A program made the position numbers and the translations under genes. From Geothrix oryzae (GTDB taxonomy: Bacteria; Acidobacteriota; Holophagae; Holophagales; Holophagaceae): a stretch of 64,000 nt of DNA. Under the pieces are notes generated by a model that saw only the letters and a list, made by a program, of their open reading frames with translations, was not told where the DNA came from and did no database searches. Below, piece after piece: positions 1 through 11,207 of this stretch. Location: the NCBI RefSeq assembly GCF_030295385.1, contig NZ_AP027079.1:2728001-2792000 (forward strand), written 5' to 3'. Position 1 is the first letter of the stretch. Each line of letters opens with the position of its first letter.

Positions 1-605
1 TGAGTTTCGGCACCTGGACGGCCGCGCCCCCGGCACCTCCGGCCTCCGTCGCTCCGGCCCCCAATGCCCCGGCAACCACGACCCCGGCCACACCCAGTCC
101 GGCCGCCACGGAGCCGGGCCCGCTTCTGATCCCCGCGCCCGGCGCCCCCCTGCAGGCCCAGGTCGTGGCCGCCGCCCCCGCTGACCTCGCGCCGGAGGCG
201 GAAGCCCTGCTCATGCTGCTGCTGCCGGAGGATCCCGCCCTCTTCCCCGCGAAGCTGCGGATCGAACCGCCGTGCCTGGTGGCCACGCTGGATGGCGAGA
301 CCTCCGCCCGCGCCGCCCGGGCCAGCCTCGGTGCGCGCCTGGAGGCCCTGCGGCGGCGCGGGTTCACCGAGACGGATCTGCGCCGCGCCCGGGCCGCGTG
401 GACCGAGGGGCGGGCCCTGCTCACCCTCCATCCCGAGGCCCGGATCGCCGAGGCGATGAAGGAGATTCGCGGCCGGGCCGTCCGCCCCGCCCGCCTGGAG
501 GCCCTTACCCTGGAGGCCCTGAACGGCGCCCTGCGCCGCTGGCTGGAGCCGGCCCACCTGCGCATCGGCCTGACGGGGGACCCCGAGGTCCTGAAGAAGA
601 ATTAA
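1..605 (+). CDS. C-terminal part of a probable M16 (insulinase)-like peptidase, 5' end outside window
   Basis: The reading frame is open from the left edge and ends at the TAA at 603-605, so only the C-terminal roughly 200 residues are present. The first ~55 residues are a Pro/Ala/Thr-rich linker. After it comes a helical domain with patterns such as RRRGFTETDLRRARAAW and a terminal LRIGLTGDPEVLKK, which resemble the last M16 domain (long helix, then a strand near the end). The catalytic HxxEH would lie upstream and cannot be seen. A GTG at 165 is an internal in-frame codon and need not be a start. The family call is inference from weak similarity; a low-complexity secreted protein of another family is possible. 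Confidence 0.45.
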   Translation, partial: SFGTWTAAPPAPPASVAPAPNAPATTTPATPSPAATEPGPLLIPAPGAPLQAQVVAAAPADLAPEAEALLMLLLPEDPALFPAKLRIEPPCLVATLDGETSARAARASLGARLEALRRRGFTETDLRRARAAWTEGRALLTLHPEARIAEAMKEIRGRAVRPARLEALTLEALNGALRRWLEPAHLRIGLTGDPEVLKKN

Positions 606-611
606 GTCGAG

Positions 612-1487
612 CTAGTCGATGCCGAAGCGCCCCGCGAGGTCCAGGTAGCGGGCGCGGATCCCCTGGATCACGGCCTCCGGGAGGTGCGGCGCCGGGGGCT
701 GCTTGTTCCAATCGGGCAGGGTTTCCAGGTAGTCGCGGAGGAACTGCTTGTCCAGGCTCGGCGGATTCTGGCCGGGCGCCCAGCTGTCGGCCAGCCAGTA
801 GCGGCTGCTGTCGGGCGTGAGCGCCTCGTCGATGAGCAGCAGTTCGCCCGAGATGCTGAGGCCGAATTCAAACTTGGTATCGGCCAGCAGGATCCCCTTC
901 CGGGCCGCCAGCTCGGCGCCGCGCCGGTAGAGGGCCAGGCTGAGATCCCGCAGCCGGGTTGCCAGTTCCGCACCCACGATGCCGGCCATGCGCTCGAAGC
1001 TGATGTTCTCGTCGTGACCTTCCTCGGCCTTGGTGGCAGGCGTGAAGATGGGCTCGGGCAACCGGTCCGCCAGGCGGAGTCCCGGCGGCAGCGCCACGCC
1101 GCAGACGCTGCCGCCGGCCTGGTATTCCTTCCAGCCGCTGCCGGCCAGATAGCCCCGCACCACGCATTCCACGGGCAGGGGCCGGGTCTTCTCCACGATG
1201 ACCGCGCGCCCGGCCAGGTCCTTCCGGTGGGCCTCCAGGGCCGCGGGCCAGCCGGGGTGGCCGCGGAAGTGGTTCGGCACCAGATCCTCCGTGGCCGCGA
1301 ACCAGTAGGACGCCACCGCGGTGAGGAGGCGCCCCTTGTCGGGAATGCCTTCGGGCATCACGCAGTCGAAGGCGCTGATGCGGTCCGTGGCGACGATGAG
1401 CAGCTCGGTCCCGAGGTCGTACACATCCCGGACCTTGCCCCGGCGGAAGACGGGAAAGGGCAGGTCGGTGCTGAGCAGGACGGACAT
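612..1487 (-). CDS. purC: Phosphoribosylaminoimidazole-succinocarboxamide synthase
   Basis: PurC condenses CAIR with aspartate using ATP to make SAICAR in de novo purine synthesis, in the cytoplasm. The protein opens with the family pattern FRRGKVRDVYDLG and ATDRISAFDCVMPEGIPDKG, and later has KTRPLPVECVVRGYLAGSGW and an ADTKFEFG segment, all typical of SAICAR synthase. At 291 residues it is full length for the long (~300 residue) form. I take the ATG at 1487 as the start because a GGGGAG site precedes it; an in-frame start 27 bases upstream would add nine unconserved residues. It stands alone, converging on the M16-like gene, with no other pur genes nearby. Confidence 0.95.
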   Translation of the reverse strand: MSVLLSTDLPFPVFRRGKVRDVYDLGTELLIVATDRISAFDCVMPEGIPDKGRLLTAVASYWFAATEDLVPNHFRGHPGWPAALEAHRKDLAGRAVIVEKTRPLPVECVVRGYLAGSGWKEYQAGGSVCGVALPPGLRLADRLPEPIFTPATKAEEGHDENISFERMAGIVGAELATRLRDLSLALYRRGAELAARKGILLADTKFEFGLSISGELLLIDEALTPDSSRYWLADSWAPGQNPPSLDKQFLRDYLETLPDWNKQPPAPHLPEAVIQGIRARYLDLAGRFGID

Positions 1488-1595
1488 GGGACTCCCCGGG
1501 GCAAACCCCATCATCGCAAGACCCGGACCGCCAGGCCAAGCAGACGCTGCAGAACCGGGCTGGACCCTCCGCCTTTCAGAGCCATCAACCCGGGT

Positions 1596-2639
1596 TCAGG
1601 CCAGTTCAGGGAGATGCCGCGGCGTGGGTGCGGACCAGTGCAGCCCCCCGGGCAGCAGGGCGTAGCGGTTCATGACGCCCGCCCAGCGGGCCAGCTCCGA
1701 CTCGCGCACGGTCCCCTCGGGTCCGCTGAGCGGAAGGCCGAGGAACTGGACAAAGTCCTGGACCTCGGCCCCGGAGATGCCCAGCAGCGAGGGCAGTCCA
1801 TCCAGCCCGTGGAGCCGGTCCCCTTCCGGAGGCGCGAGGAGCCGGTAGTCGAAGGTCTCCCGCAGCACCGAGGCCGTGGCCGCCGGATCCAGCTCCTGGG
1901 CGGCGTCCAGGTGGGGGAAGGGATTCCCCCCCATCAGGCCGAGGGCCTGGGCCATGCCGAGGTGGGCCAGGAGGTGGACGGGATGGATCTTCAGCACGGC
2001 CTCGAAGGTGGCGCGGGCCTCCTGGGCGCGGCCCAGGCGCAACAGGGCCTCGCCCTGGCGCAGGTGCGCCTCCACGCGTCCGGGCTCCGCCTTGATCCAC
2101 CGCTCCGCCACCGCGGCCATCTCCTCGGCCATACCCTGGGCCCGGAAGAAGCTGGCCAGGTAGGCGAGGCTGGCCACATCCTTGGGCGCCAGCAGCAGCA
2201 GGCGGTCCAGGATCTCGGCGGCGCGCAGGGTCTGCCCCTCCTGATCCAGCCGGTTGGCCCAGTCCCGGAGCACCTCCACCTGCCGAGGCACGGGATGGTT
2301 CGGGGTGGAGTGGGCCGGATCGGCGGGATGGAGCAGCTGGGTCCGCACCCACAGGTAGCGCAGGGGATTGCGCCCCTCGGGAGCGGCCAGTTCCTCTTCG
2401 ATGGCGTGGACGATCGTCTTGAGGCCATGCTCCCAAAGGGGGGGCACCGGCATCTGCACATGGGTCCGCAGCTCGCGGCTGAGAGGGTCCAGGGGGTTCC
2501 CCGTCCGGCCCAGGTGGAGCCTGAGACGGATCAACTCGAGGCCGGGGTCGGGGCCGGGCTGGAAGGCCACGCGCAGCGCCAACTCCCCGGTATCGGGGTC
2601 GAAATCGTCCAGGATCAGGAAGCGCAGGTGGGCCCGCAT
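1596..2639 (-). CDS. TPR-containing protein of unknown function
   Basis: This is a 347-residue cytoplasmic protein with no signal peptide. Residues ~150-270 hold three or four tetratricopeptide-like helical pairs, for example RAAEILDRLLLLAPKDVASLAYLA and EARATFEAVLKIHPVHLLAHLGMAQAL. The N-terminal ~140 residues (FLILDDFDPDTGEL...) and the C-terminal ~70 residues are not from a family I can name. TPRs usually mediate protein contacts; no enzymatic motif is seen. It is flanked by purC (same strand, 108 bases away) and a divergent barrel gene. Confidence 0.75.
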   Translation of the reverse strand: MRAHLRFLILDDFDPDTGELALRVAFQPGPDPGLELIRLRLHLGRTGNPLDPLSRELRTHVQMPVPPLWEHGLKTIVHAIEEELAAPEGRNPLRYLWVRTQLLHPADPAHSTPNHPVPRQVEVLRDWANRLDQEGQTLRAAEILDRLLLLAPKDVASLAYLASFFRAQGMAEEMAAVAERWIKAEPGRVEAHLRQGEALLRLGRAQEARATFEAVLKIHPVHLLAHLGMAQALGLMGGNPFPHLDAAQELDPAATASVLRETFDYRLLAPPEGDRLHGLDGLPSLLGISGAEVQDFVQFLGLPLSGPEGTVRESELARWAGVMNRYALLPGGLHWSAPTPRHLPELA

Positions 2640-2749
2640 CCCTGGAGGGTAGCAAAGTCGCCCGGACCGTACATCCTCGATCCAAAGGAGGTTGACCGGG
2701 TGGGGTTCCGGGCCGATGATGCAGTATTCGTCTGATTTGGAGGCTTCCC

Positions 2750-3340
2750 ATGCGAAAGACGCTGTTGTTCGTGCCCATGCTGGCCGTACTTCCAGCCTTC
2801 GGTGGCGAGGTGGGCCTCCTGCTGGACAAGCAGGTGGGCAAGGCCCAGGCCGCGTCGGGTGCCCTCGGCACTCAGAAATACGACGCCGTGAGCCCCACGG
2901 GTTTCGGCATCCGCGGGGGCTTCGATGTGCTCGACCTCAAGGTGGCCGCCCTCCAGGTGAATGCCACCTGGCACAACAAGACCACCGGCGACCTGACCTA
3001 TGGCGGCACCAAGTACGGCGAGCTGGAGAACCAGTACTGGGCCGCGGGCGCCATGGTGAACTGGAAGCTCCTCGTCAATGTGGGCGCCGGCGTGGAATAC
3101 CGCTCCGAGAAGCTCAGCTTCCGCCCCACCTCCGGGGCCAGCACCGACAGCACCCTGGGTCGTCCCTGGGCCCGGGTGAATGTGGGCTTCAGCATCCCCA
3201 CCCCCGTGGTGAGCCCCTTCTTCCTCTTCGAGGTGGCCGCGCCCCTCACCAAGAAGGACACCACCAACACGCGCCAGGATCTCACTGAAGCCCTGGCACC
3301 CCAGGTGCAGATCGGCGTCTACGGCGGCATCCGGTTCTGA
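2750..3340 (+). CDS. Putative outer-membrane beta-barrel protein
   Basis: This 196-residue protein has a short signal peptide (MRKTLLFVPMLAVLPAFGG, cleavage near residue 19). It then shows alternating amphipathic strands such as LQVNATWHN, WAAGAMVNWKLLVNVGAGVEYRS and ARVNVGFSIP, and it ends in Phe (GIRF), the usual C-terminal signature of BAM-inserted barrels. Size fits an 8-strand barrel. A GGAGG site seven bases before the ATG supports the start, and a terminator hairpin follows at 3359-3386. No function can be assigned. Confidence 0.75.
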   Translation: MRKTLLFVPMLAVLPAFGGEVGLLLDKQVGKAQAASGALGTQKYDAVSPTGFGIRGGFDVLDLKVAALQVNATWHNKTTGDLTYGGTKYGELENQYWAAGAMVNWKLLVNVGAGVEYRSEKLSFRPTSGASTDSTLGRPWARVNVGFSIPTPVVSPFFLFEVAAPLTKKDTTNTRQDLTEALAPQVQIGVYGGIRF

Positions 3341-3358
3341 TCCAGGCTCGCCGGGCGT

Positions 3359-3386
3359 GAAAGGGGCGCTTCCCGGCGCCCCTTTT
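3359..3386 (+). terminator. Rho-independent terminator after the barrel gene
   Basis: A GGGGCGC/GCGCCCC stem with a six-base loop is followed by TTTT, 20 bases after the stop of the barrel gene. It separates it from the phosphodiesterase gene downstream. Confidence 0.8.
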
Positions 3387-3418
3387 CCGTATGATGGAGG
3401 CTCATTCTCCGAGGGACG

Positions 3419-4180
3419 ATGGAACTCCGGATCCTGGGCTGCAGTGGCGGGGAAGCCGACGGCGAGCGCCTGACGGGGCTGCTGGTGAACGGCTGCGTGG
3501 CCATCGACGCGGGCTCCATCACGGCCGCCCTGACCGTGGCCGAGCAGGTGAAGATCCAGCATGTGTTCCTCAGCCACTCCCACCTGGACCACATCTGCAC
3601 GCTGCCCTTCTTCACCAAGAACATCTTCGGCCACACGCACGAGGCCGTGGAGATCCACGCCCTGCCCGAAACCCTCGATGTGCTTCGGCGCCATCTCTTC
3701 AACGACGAGCTGTGGCCCGACTTCAGCGTGATCCCCAGCCCCAACGATCCCACCATCCGCTACACGGAGATCGAGCCCGAGTGCTCGTACCATGTGTGCG
3801 GCCTCCACATCACCCCCATCCGCGTGAACCACCTGGTGCCCTGCGTGGGCTACAAGGTGGATGACGGGAAGGACGCCTTCATCTTCACCAGCGACACCGC
3901 CGAAACCGACCGCATCTGGGAGGTGGCCAACGCCACGCCGAACCTGCGGCTGGTCATCACAGAGGCCAGCTTCCCCAACGAGCAGGCCTGGCTGGCGGAA
4001 GCCTCCAAGCACCTCACCCCCGCCAAGCTGGGTGCCGAGCTCGCGAAGCTCCGTCGCGCCGTGCCGGTGCGGATCTATCATCTGACCCCCGGCGACAAAG
4101 CCACCATGCTGCCCCAGCTCGAGGCCCTGGGCGATGCCCGCGTCCGCCTGCTGACCCAGGACGAGCGGCTGGTCTGGTAG
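3419..4180 (+). CDS. Metallo-beta-lactamase-fold phosphodiesterase, class II cyclic-nucleotide PDE-like
   Basis: A 253-residue cytoplasmic enzyme of the metallo-beta-lactamase fold. The metal-binding motif LSHSHLDHICTLPFF matches the HxHxDH core and resembles the class II 3',5'-cyclic-nucleotide phosphodiesterase signature. Later ligands are probably in TSDTAETDR and the HLTP segment (YHLTPGDK). The N-terminus (MELRILGCSGG) is the usual first strand of the fold and fixes the start at ATG 3419. It could hydrolyse cAMP or another cyclic nucleotide or phosphoester; substrate cannot be read from sequence. The next gene is on the opposite strand. Confidence 0.75.
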   Translation: MELRILGCSGGEADGERLTGLLVNGCVAIDAGSITAALTVAEQVKIQHVFLSHSHLDHICTLPFFTKNIFGHTHEAVEIHALPETLDVLRRHLFNDELWPDFSVIPSPNDPTIRYTEIEPECSYHVCGLHITPIRVNHLVPCVGYKVDDGKDAFIFTSDTAETDRIWEVANATPNLRLVITEASFPNEQAWLAEASKHLTPAKLGAELAKLRRAVPVRIYHLTPGDKATMLPQLEALGDARVRLLTQDERLVW

Positions 4181-4213
4181 AAGCCGCCCCGCAGGTCTGA
4201 TCGGGGCAGATCG

Positions 4214-4570
4214 TCAGGGTTCCGGGAAGGCGCTCTCGAGCGCGACCAGAGCCTCCTCGTAGGCGGCCGGCAGGAGCCCTGCCAGCCCGCGCGCCGGGTC
4301 GAGGCGACCCTCACGGGCATGGACCTCGATCTGGGCGGCAAGGTCCGCGAATTTCTGCAGCCCGAGATTGCCCAGGGCCCCCTTCAGCTGATGGGCCTCC
4401 TGGATGGCCGTCGCGGCGTCTCCAGCGGCCAGAGCGGCCTGCACGGAGGCGACGCGGGGGGGCGCATCCTCCTTGAGAAGCCCGATCAGTTCCTGCACCA
4501 GCTCCGGTCCCGCCCCGATGTCGAGGAGGTCCCGCAGGGGCCGGGGATCGAGGATCAGCAGATCAGACAA
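4214..4570 (-). CDS. Orphan HPt (histidine phosphotransfer) domain protein
   Basis: This small protein (118 residues from TTG 4570) is a single HPt domain. The phospho-accepting motif HQLKGALGNLG has His at about residue 60, within a four-helix pattern (LVQELIGLLKEDAP, AHQLKG, KFADLAAQIE, AAYEEALVALESAF). HPt proteins relay phosphate between receiver domains. I chose the TTG at 4570 because GGAG lies five bases upstream; a TTG at 4588 would add six residues and has no such site. It follows atpC by 72 bases on the same strand, with a hairpin between them. No kinase is adjacent; the multi-receiver kinases at 59-63 kb are possible partners but that is speculation. Confidence 0.75.
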   Translation of the reverse strand: MSDLLILDPRPLRDLLDIGAGPELVQELIGLLKEDAPPRVASVQAALAAGDAATAIQEAHQLKGALGNLGLQKFADLAAQIEVHAREGRLDPARGLAGLLPAAYEEALVALESAFPEP

Positions 4571-4588
4571 GAGGTCTCCAGAAAGCAA

Positions 4589-4614
4589 GCGGATCCAGGG
4601 TCACCCGGATCCGC
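4589..4614 (-). terminator. Hairpin between atpC and the HPt gene, possible weak terminator
   Basis: GCGGATCC (4589-4596) pairs perfectly with GGATCCGC (4607-4614) around a ten-base loop. Read on the minus strand it lies after the atpC stop and is followed only by TTGCTTTC, so it may attenuate rather than fully terminate transcription into the HPt gene. Confidence 0.4.
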
Positions 4615-4642
4615 ATCGTCCGCCCGCTCGCGGCGGCCAGGC

Positions 4643-5065
4643 TCAGAAGCCGTGGCCGGCGGGGTGGCCCGCGGCCTGCAGGCGGGTGAGGCTGGCGTTG
4701 AGCTTGGCCTGGGCGGCGGCGATGTCGTGCTCCGTCTGGGCTTCCTTGAGGAGCGTGAGGGCCCGCTGGCGGGAAGCCTCAGCCCGCTCCAGATCGATCA
4801 TGTCCACCGTCTCGCTTTCGCGGGCCAGGATGGTGACGCGGTCGGGGCCCACCTCGGCGAAGCCGCCGAAGACCGTGATCCAGTGTTTCTGGCCTTCCTG
4901 GATGTAGTACAGGAGGCCGTCGCCGACTTCGGTCATCAGCGGCGTGTGGCCCGGCAGGATGCCGTAGTACCCGCGGGTGGCGGTGGGGAACTGCACCTCG
5001 GCCACCTCGGCCGAGAACACCGGCCGCTCCGGGGTCACCACTTCCAATTTGATGGTCTGAGACAT
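4643..5065 (-). CDS. atpC: ATP synthase F1 subunit epsilon
   Basis: A 140-residue epsilon subunit of F1Fo ATP synthase, part of the central stalk and an inhibitor of hydrolysis. The N-terminal beta-sandwich (KLEVVTPERPVFSAEVAEVQFPTATRGYYGILPGHTPL) is the family hallmark, followed by the two C-terminal helices (ERAEASRQRALTLLKEAQ). It is the last gene of the atp operon. A 12-bp perfect hairpin lies in its leader after atpD. Confidence 0.95.
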   Translation of the reverse strand: MSQTIKLEVVTPERPVFSAEVAEVQFPTATRGYYGILPGHTPLMTEVGDGLLYYIQEGQKHWITVFGGFAEVGPDRVTILARESETVDMIDLERAEASRQRALTLLKEAQTEHDIAAAQAKLNASLTRLQAAGHPAGHGF

Positions 5066-5083
5066 GGCGGGCTCTTTTCAAGG

Positions 5084-5111
5084 CTCGGAATCCGCCTGCG
5101 CGGATTCCGAG
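5084..5111 (-). promoter_or_regulatory. Intercistronic 12-bp hairpin between atpD and atpC
   Basis: CTCGGAATCCGC (5084-5095) pairs perfectly with GCGGATTCCGAG (5100-5111) around a four-base loop. It sits between the atpD stop and the atpC Shine-Dalgarno site. There is no U-run after it on the transcribed strand, so it looks like an mRNA stability or processing element rather than a terminator. Confidence 0.55.
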
Positions 5112-5127
5112 TTGGAGAAAGACAAGA

Positions 5128-6582
<1,455 letters not shown>

Positions 6583-7464
6583 TTAGGCGTTGGCGCCGGA
6601 CACGATCTCGATGATCTGGTTGGTGATGCTGGCCTGGCGGATCTTGTTCATGGTCAGGGTCAGCTTGGCGATCATGTCGCCGGCGTTGCTGCTGGCCTTG
6701 TCCATGGCCGCCATGCGGGCGCCATGCTCGGAGGCGCTGCTCTCCAGCAGGTTGCGGAGCAGCTCCGTCTCCACGAAGCGGGGCAGCAGGGTCTCCAGCA
6801 CCGCGTTGGGATCGGGTTCGAGCAGGTGGGACACTTCGACGGCATCGCGGCCTTCGGCACGGCGATCCAGCTCCATGGGGAAGACCCGGAACACCGTGGG
6901 CGTCTGCGCCACGGCACTGTTGAAGTAGTTGTAGATCACATAGAGCGCGTCGATCTCGCCCGCATGGTACTGGGCGGCGGCGCTTGCGGAGATCTCGGTC
7001 ACCACCCGCTGGAAGCCCGTGAGCGGGAGGCCGAGATACTCCCCGGCCGGTGTCATGTTGCGCTTCCGCGCCCATTCGGCCGCGCGCTTGCCCACCACAT
7101 CCAGATGGACGATCTCGGCGGGGCACTCGGCCACGAAGGCGTTGGCGGCCTTGAGCACATTGGCGTTGAAGCCGCCGCAGAGGCCCTTGTCCGAGGCCAC
7201 GAGAACCACGCGGATGCGCTTCTCCTCGCGGGGGGACAGGAAGGCCTGGGCGGCGGGGCCCGGCTGGATCTCGGCGTCACCCTTGATGCGGCCCACGACG
7301 CGGCGGACGACTTCCATCATCTTGCCGGCGTAGGGGCGCAGGGCCACCAGGCGCTCCTGAGACTTCCGCAGCTTGACCGCGGAGATCATCTTCATCGCTT
7401 TGGTGACCTGCTGGGTGTTCTTCACCGACCGGATGCGGCGGCGAATGTCCTGGAGACCGGCCAT
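6583..7464 (-). CDS. atpG: ATP synthase F1 subunit gamma
   Basis: The 293-residue gamma subunit forms the rotating central shaft. The N-terminal DIRRRIRSVKNTQQVTKAMKMISAVKLRK and the C-terminal NAGDMIAKLTLTMNKIRQASITNQIIEIVSGANA helices are diagnostic and would form the coiled-coil axle; the central domain includes SDKGLCGGFNANV. It begins four bases after the atpA stop, so the two are probably translationally coupled. Confidence 0.97.
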   Translation of the reverse strand: MAGLQDIRRRIRSVKNTQQVTKAMKMISAVKLRKSQERLVALRPYAGKMMEVVRRVVGRIKGDAEIQPGPAAQAFLSPREEKRIRVVLVASDKGLCGGFNANVLKAANAFVAECPAEIVHLDVVGKRAAEWARKRNMTPAGEYLGLPLTGFQRVVTEISASAAAQYHAGEIDALYVIYNYFNSAVAQTPTVFRVFPMELDRRAEGRDAVEVSHLLEPDPNAVLETLLPRFVETELLRNLLESSASEHGARMAAMDKASSNAGDMIAKLTLTMNKIRQASITNQIIEIVSGANA

Positions 7465-7468
7465 CGGA

Positions 7469-9073
<1,605 letters not shown>

Positions 9074-9616
9074 TTAAGCGGAGAGAAGCTGGGTCTTGAG
9101 CTGGCGGAGCTGGCCCTGGAGCGAGGCATCCAGAACCGTGGAGCCCACCTGCACCTTGAGACCGCCCAGAAGGGCGGCATCCTGGCTCCAGGTGAGGCGG
9201 ATCGTCTTGCCCGTGCGGGCGGCCAGGGAGGCCACCAGCGCCTGGGCCTGGGTCTCGCTGAGGGGCTGGGCGCTGGCCACCTTGGCCTCGACGATGCCCG
9301 CCCGCTCATCCACCAGATCCGCGAAGGTCCGGCGGAGCTCCGGCAGGAGGTTCAGGCGGCCAGCCTCGGCCACCACGCGGAAGAAGTGCCGCAGGGTCTG
9401 GCTGACATTGGCCTTGGCGAGAATGGTCTCGAAGACTTCCGCCTTCTTGGTGGGGAGCACCAGGGGCGAGGCCACCAGACGGGAGAGGTCGGCGTTGGCA
9501 GCCACGGCGGCGGCCACCATGTCCAGCTCCTGCTGCAGCTGGGGCACATTGCCCTGCTGGTCGCCGATCTGGAGAAGGGCCTTGGCGTAGCGCCGGGCGG
9601 TCAGGCGGCTGCTCAC
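9074..9616 (-). CDS. atpH: ATP synthase F1 subunit delta
   Basis: The 180-residue delta subunit links the b subunits to the top of F1. The N-terminal helical domain (LTARRYAKALLQIG) and the C-terminal patterns EAKVASAQPLSETQAQALVASLAARTGK and LLGGLKVQVGSTVLDASLQGQLRQLK are characteristic. It starts with GTG at 9616, overlapping the stop of the upstream b-type gene by four bases (GTGA). Confidence 0.95.
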   Translation of the reverse strand: MSSRLTARRYAKALLQIGDQQGNVPQLQQELDMVAAAVAANADLSRLVASPLVLPTKKAEVFETILAKANVSQTLRHFFRVVAEAGRLNLLPELRRTFADLVDERAGIVEAKVASAQPLSETQAQALVASLAARTGKTIRLTWSQDAALLGGLKVQVGSTVLDASLQGQLRQLKTQLLSA

Positions 9617-10395
9617 TGGGCGCCTCCAATCTGCTGAATGGCACGATCAATGACCCCGCCGGCGGCCTTGGCGGCCTCGGGCCCCTGCAGCTTGGCCTCC
9701 AGGCGCTTGGCGGCACCTTCCACGGCCAGCTCCGCCACGAGGGCGCGCAGTTCCTGTTCGGCCTGGCGCTTCTGGAAGCCGATCTCGGCCTGGGCCTGCG
9801 CCAGGATCTGGACGGCCTCGGCCTTGGCGGCCTCGAGCAGCCGCTGCTTCTCGACCTCGCCATCCGCCTCGGCCTTGGCGAGGATGCCCGCCAGCTCGCC
9901 TTCGAGCCCGGCCATCTTCGCTTCCATGTCCTTCATCTGGGCCTCGCCCTCGGCCTTGTCCTTCGCCGCCTGGGCAAGCAGCGTCTCCAGCTCTTCCTTG
10001 CGGGACTTGAACATGACCGACAGGGCGCCCTTCAGCATGAAGAACAGGGCCGCGCCATAGATGGCGAAGTTCATCAGCTGGACCAGGAAGGCGCCCAGGT
10101 TGCCGTATTCCTTGCCGAAGAGCTTCATGGCCGGGCCATGGTGGGCGCCACCGTGGGTGTCGCCATGCCCGGGGGCGGCCTCGTGGCCAGCCTCGGGGAC
10201 CCCGTGACCGGCGGCCGGGGCGTCATGCCCTGCGGCCTGGCCGTCATGCCCCGAGGGCTGGGCCTCATGGCCGGCGGGCTGAGCTTCGTGCTTCTCGGCG
10301 GCGGGGGCCGCGTGGGCGTCGTGCGCCTGGGCCGCGAGCCCCAGGGGGCTGAACGCCAGGGCGGCGGAGAGGGTCAGTCGGGTCAACATTGTCAT
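9613..10395 (-). CDS. atpF: ATP synthase Fo b-type subunit with His-rich N-terminal extension
   Basis: This 260-residue protein is a b-type peripheral-stalk subunit. Residues ~90-120 form the membrane segment (LGAFLVQLMNFAIYGAALFFMLKG) and the rest is a long charged coiled coil that reaches F1. What is odd is the first ~85 residues: a signal-peptide-like start (TRLTLSAALAFSPLGLAAQA) and then a low-complexity stretch rich in AGH and PSGHD units with 12 histidines. Because b subunits have their N-terminus outside the cytoplasmic membrane, the extension should lie in the periplasm. The start is ATG 10395 or ATG 10389; 10395 overlaps the stop of the upstream b gene by nothing but is only two bases away from it. 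Confidence 0.9.
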   Translation of the reverse strand: MTMLTRLTLSAALAFSPLGLAAQAHDAHAAPAAEKHEAQPAGHEAQPSGHDGQAAGHDAPAAGHGVPEAGHEAAPGHGDTHGGAHHGPAMKLFGKEYGNLGAFLVQLMNFAIYGAALFFMLKGALSVMFKSRKEELETLLAQAAKDKAEGEAQMKDMEAKMAGLEGELAGILAKAEADGEVEKQRLLEAAKAEAVQILAQAQAEIGFQKRQAEQELRALVAELAVEGAAKRLEAKLQGPEAAKAAGGVIDRAIQQIGGAQ

Positions 10396-10397
10396 GC

Positions 10398-10910
10398 TCA
10401 GGCCTGCTTCAGAAGGGTCTGGGCCATGGACTCGGAGAGCGCATCCACCTGGGCCAGCAGGTTCTGACGGGCTTCCGCCTGCTGCGCCTTCAGGGATGCC
10501 ACCGCCGTCTGCCGTTCGGCCTGGGCCTTGGTGCGCGCCTCGTCGAGCAGGCCCTGCTTCTCCCGGCTCGCGGCGTCCGCCAGGGCCTTGCGCCGCTCGA
10601 AGGCCTGGGCGCGGAGATCCTTCAGGCGCCCCTGGTAGTCCTTCTGCCGGGCCTCGAGCTGCGCGGAGGCCTGGGCCTTGGCGTCGCCGCCGGCACTCAG
10701 GTCGCGGTCGCGGTCCGCCATCACCTTCGTGATGGGCTGGAAGAAGACCACGCGGAGGTAGAGGTAGAGCACCACGAGCAGGACGATCACGAAGAGGATG
10801 GCCGGCAGGTCCGGCCGCATGGGATCCGGCATCTGGGCCAGGATGCGCGCCACGGGGCCGTCCCCGTCCGGGGTTCGGAGCGTCAGATTCGCCAGTTCCA
10901 GCAGCGCCAC
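10398..10910 (-). CDS. atpF: ATP synthase Fo b-type subunit (first of two)
   Basis: A 170-residue b/b'-type stalk subunit. One membrane span (AILFVIVLLVVLYLYLRVVFFQPI) is followed by a charged coiled coil (DAKAQASAQLEARQKDYQGRLKDLRAQAFERRKALADAASREKQ). The GTG start at 10910 has GGAGGG seven bases upstream. It is the first gene of the operon. With the His-rich gene next to it, the enzyme probably has a b/b' heterodimeric stalk, as in photosynthetic bacteria. Genes for subunits a and c are not in this window. Confidence 0.9.
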   Translation of the reverse strand: MALLELANLTLRTPDGDGPVARILAQMPDPMRPDLPAILFVIVLLVVLYLYLRVVFFQPITKVMADRDRDLSAGGDAKAQASAQLEARQKDYQGRLKDLRAQAFERRKALADAASREKQGLLDEARTKAQAERQTAVASLKAQQAEARQNLLAQVDALSESMAQTLLKQA

Positions 10911-11103
10911 AGGCCACCCTCCAGAAACATCCCTAGGCCACGGCCGATGGGTCGACCAGGGTCACACCGACGCCAGCGTTGGTCCGCGGGAACCCCTGGC
11001 ACGGAAGTCTTAAAACCTTACCAGACCAGTCTGGATCCCTCAACGCAGAGCTTTGGCCTTGACCCCTCCCGCATCGTGTGTGAACATCAGGGTTCGGCGA
11101 TTC

Positions 11104-11179
11104 GGGCGATTAGCTCAGTCGGTAGAGCAGCTGCCTTACACGCAGCATGTCGGCGGTTCGAGCCCGTCATCGCCCACCA
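11104..11179 (+). tRNA. tRNA-Val (anticodon UAC)
   Basis: The acceptor GGGCGAT pairs with ATCGCCC, and a CCA end is encoded. The D arm GCTC...GAGC, anticodon stem GCTGC/GCAGC with loop CTTACAC (anticodon TAC), and a T arm GGCGG TTCGAGC CCGTC are all intact. Confidence 0.96.
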
Positions 11180-11207
11180 GTTACCTGGTGAAATGCAACA
11201 AACGCAA

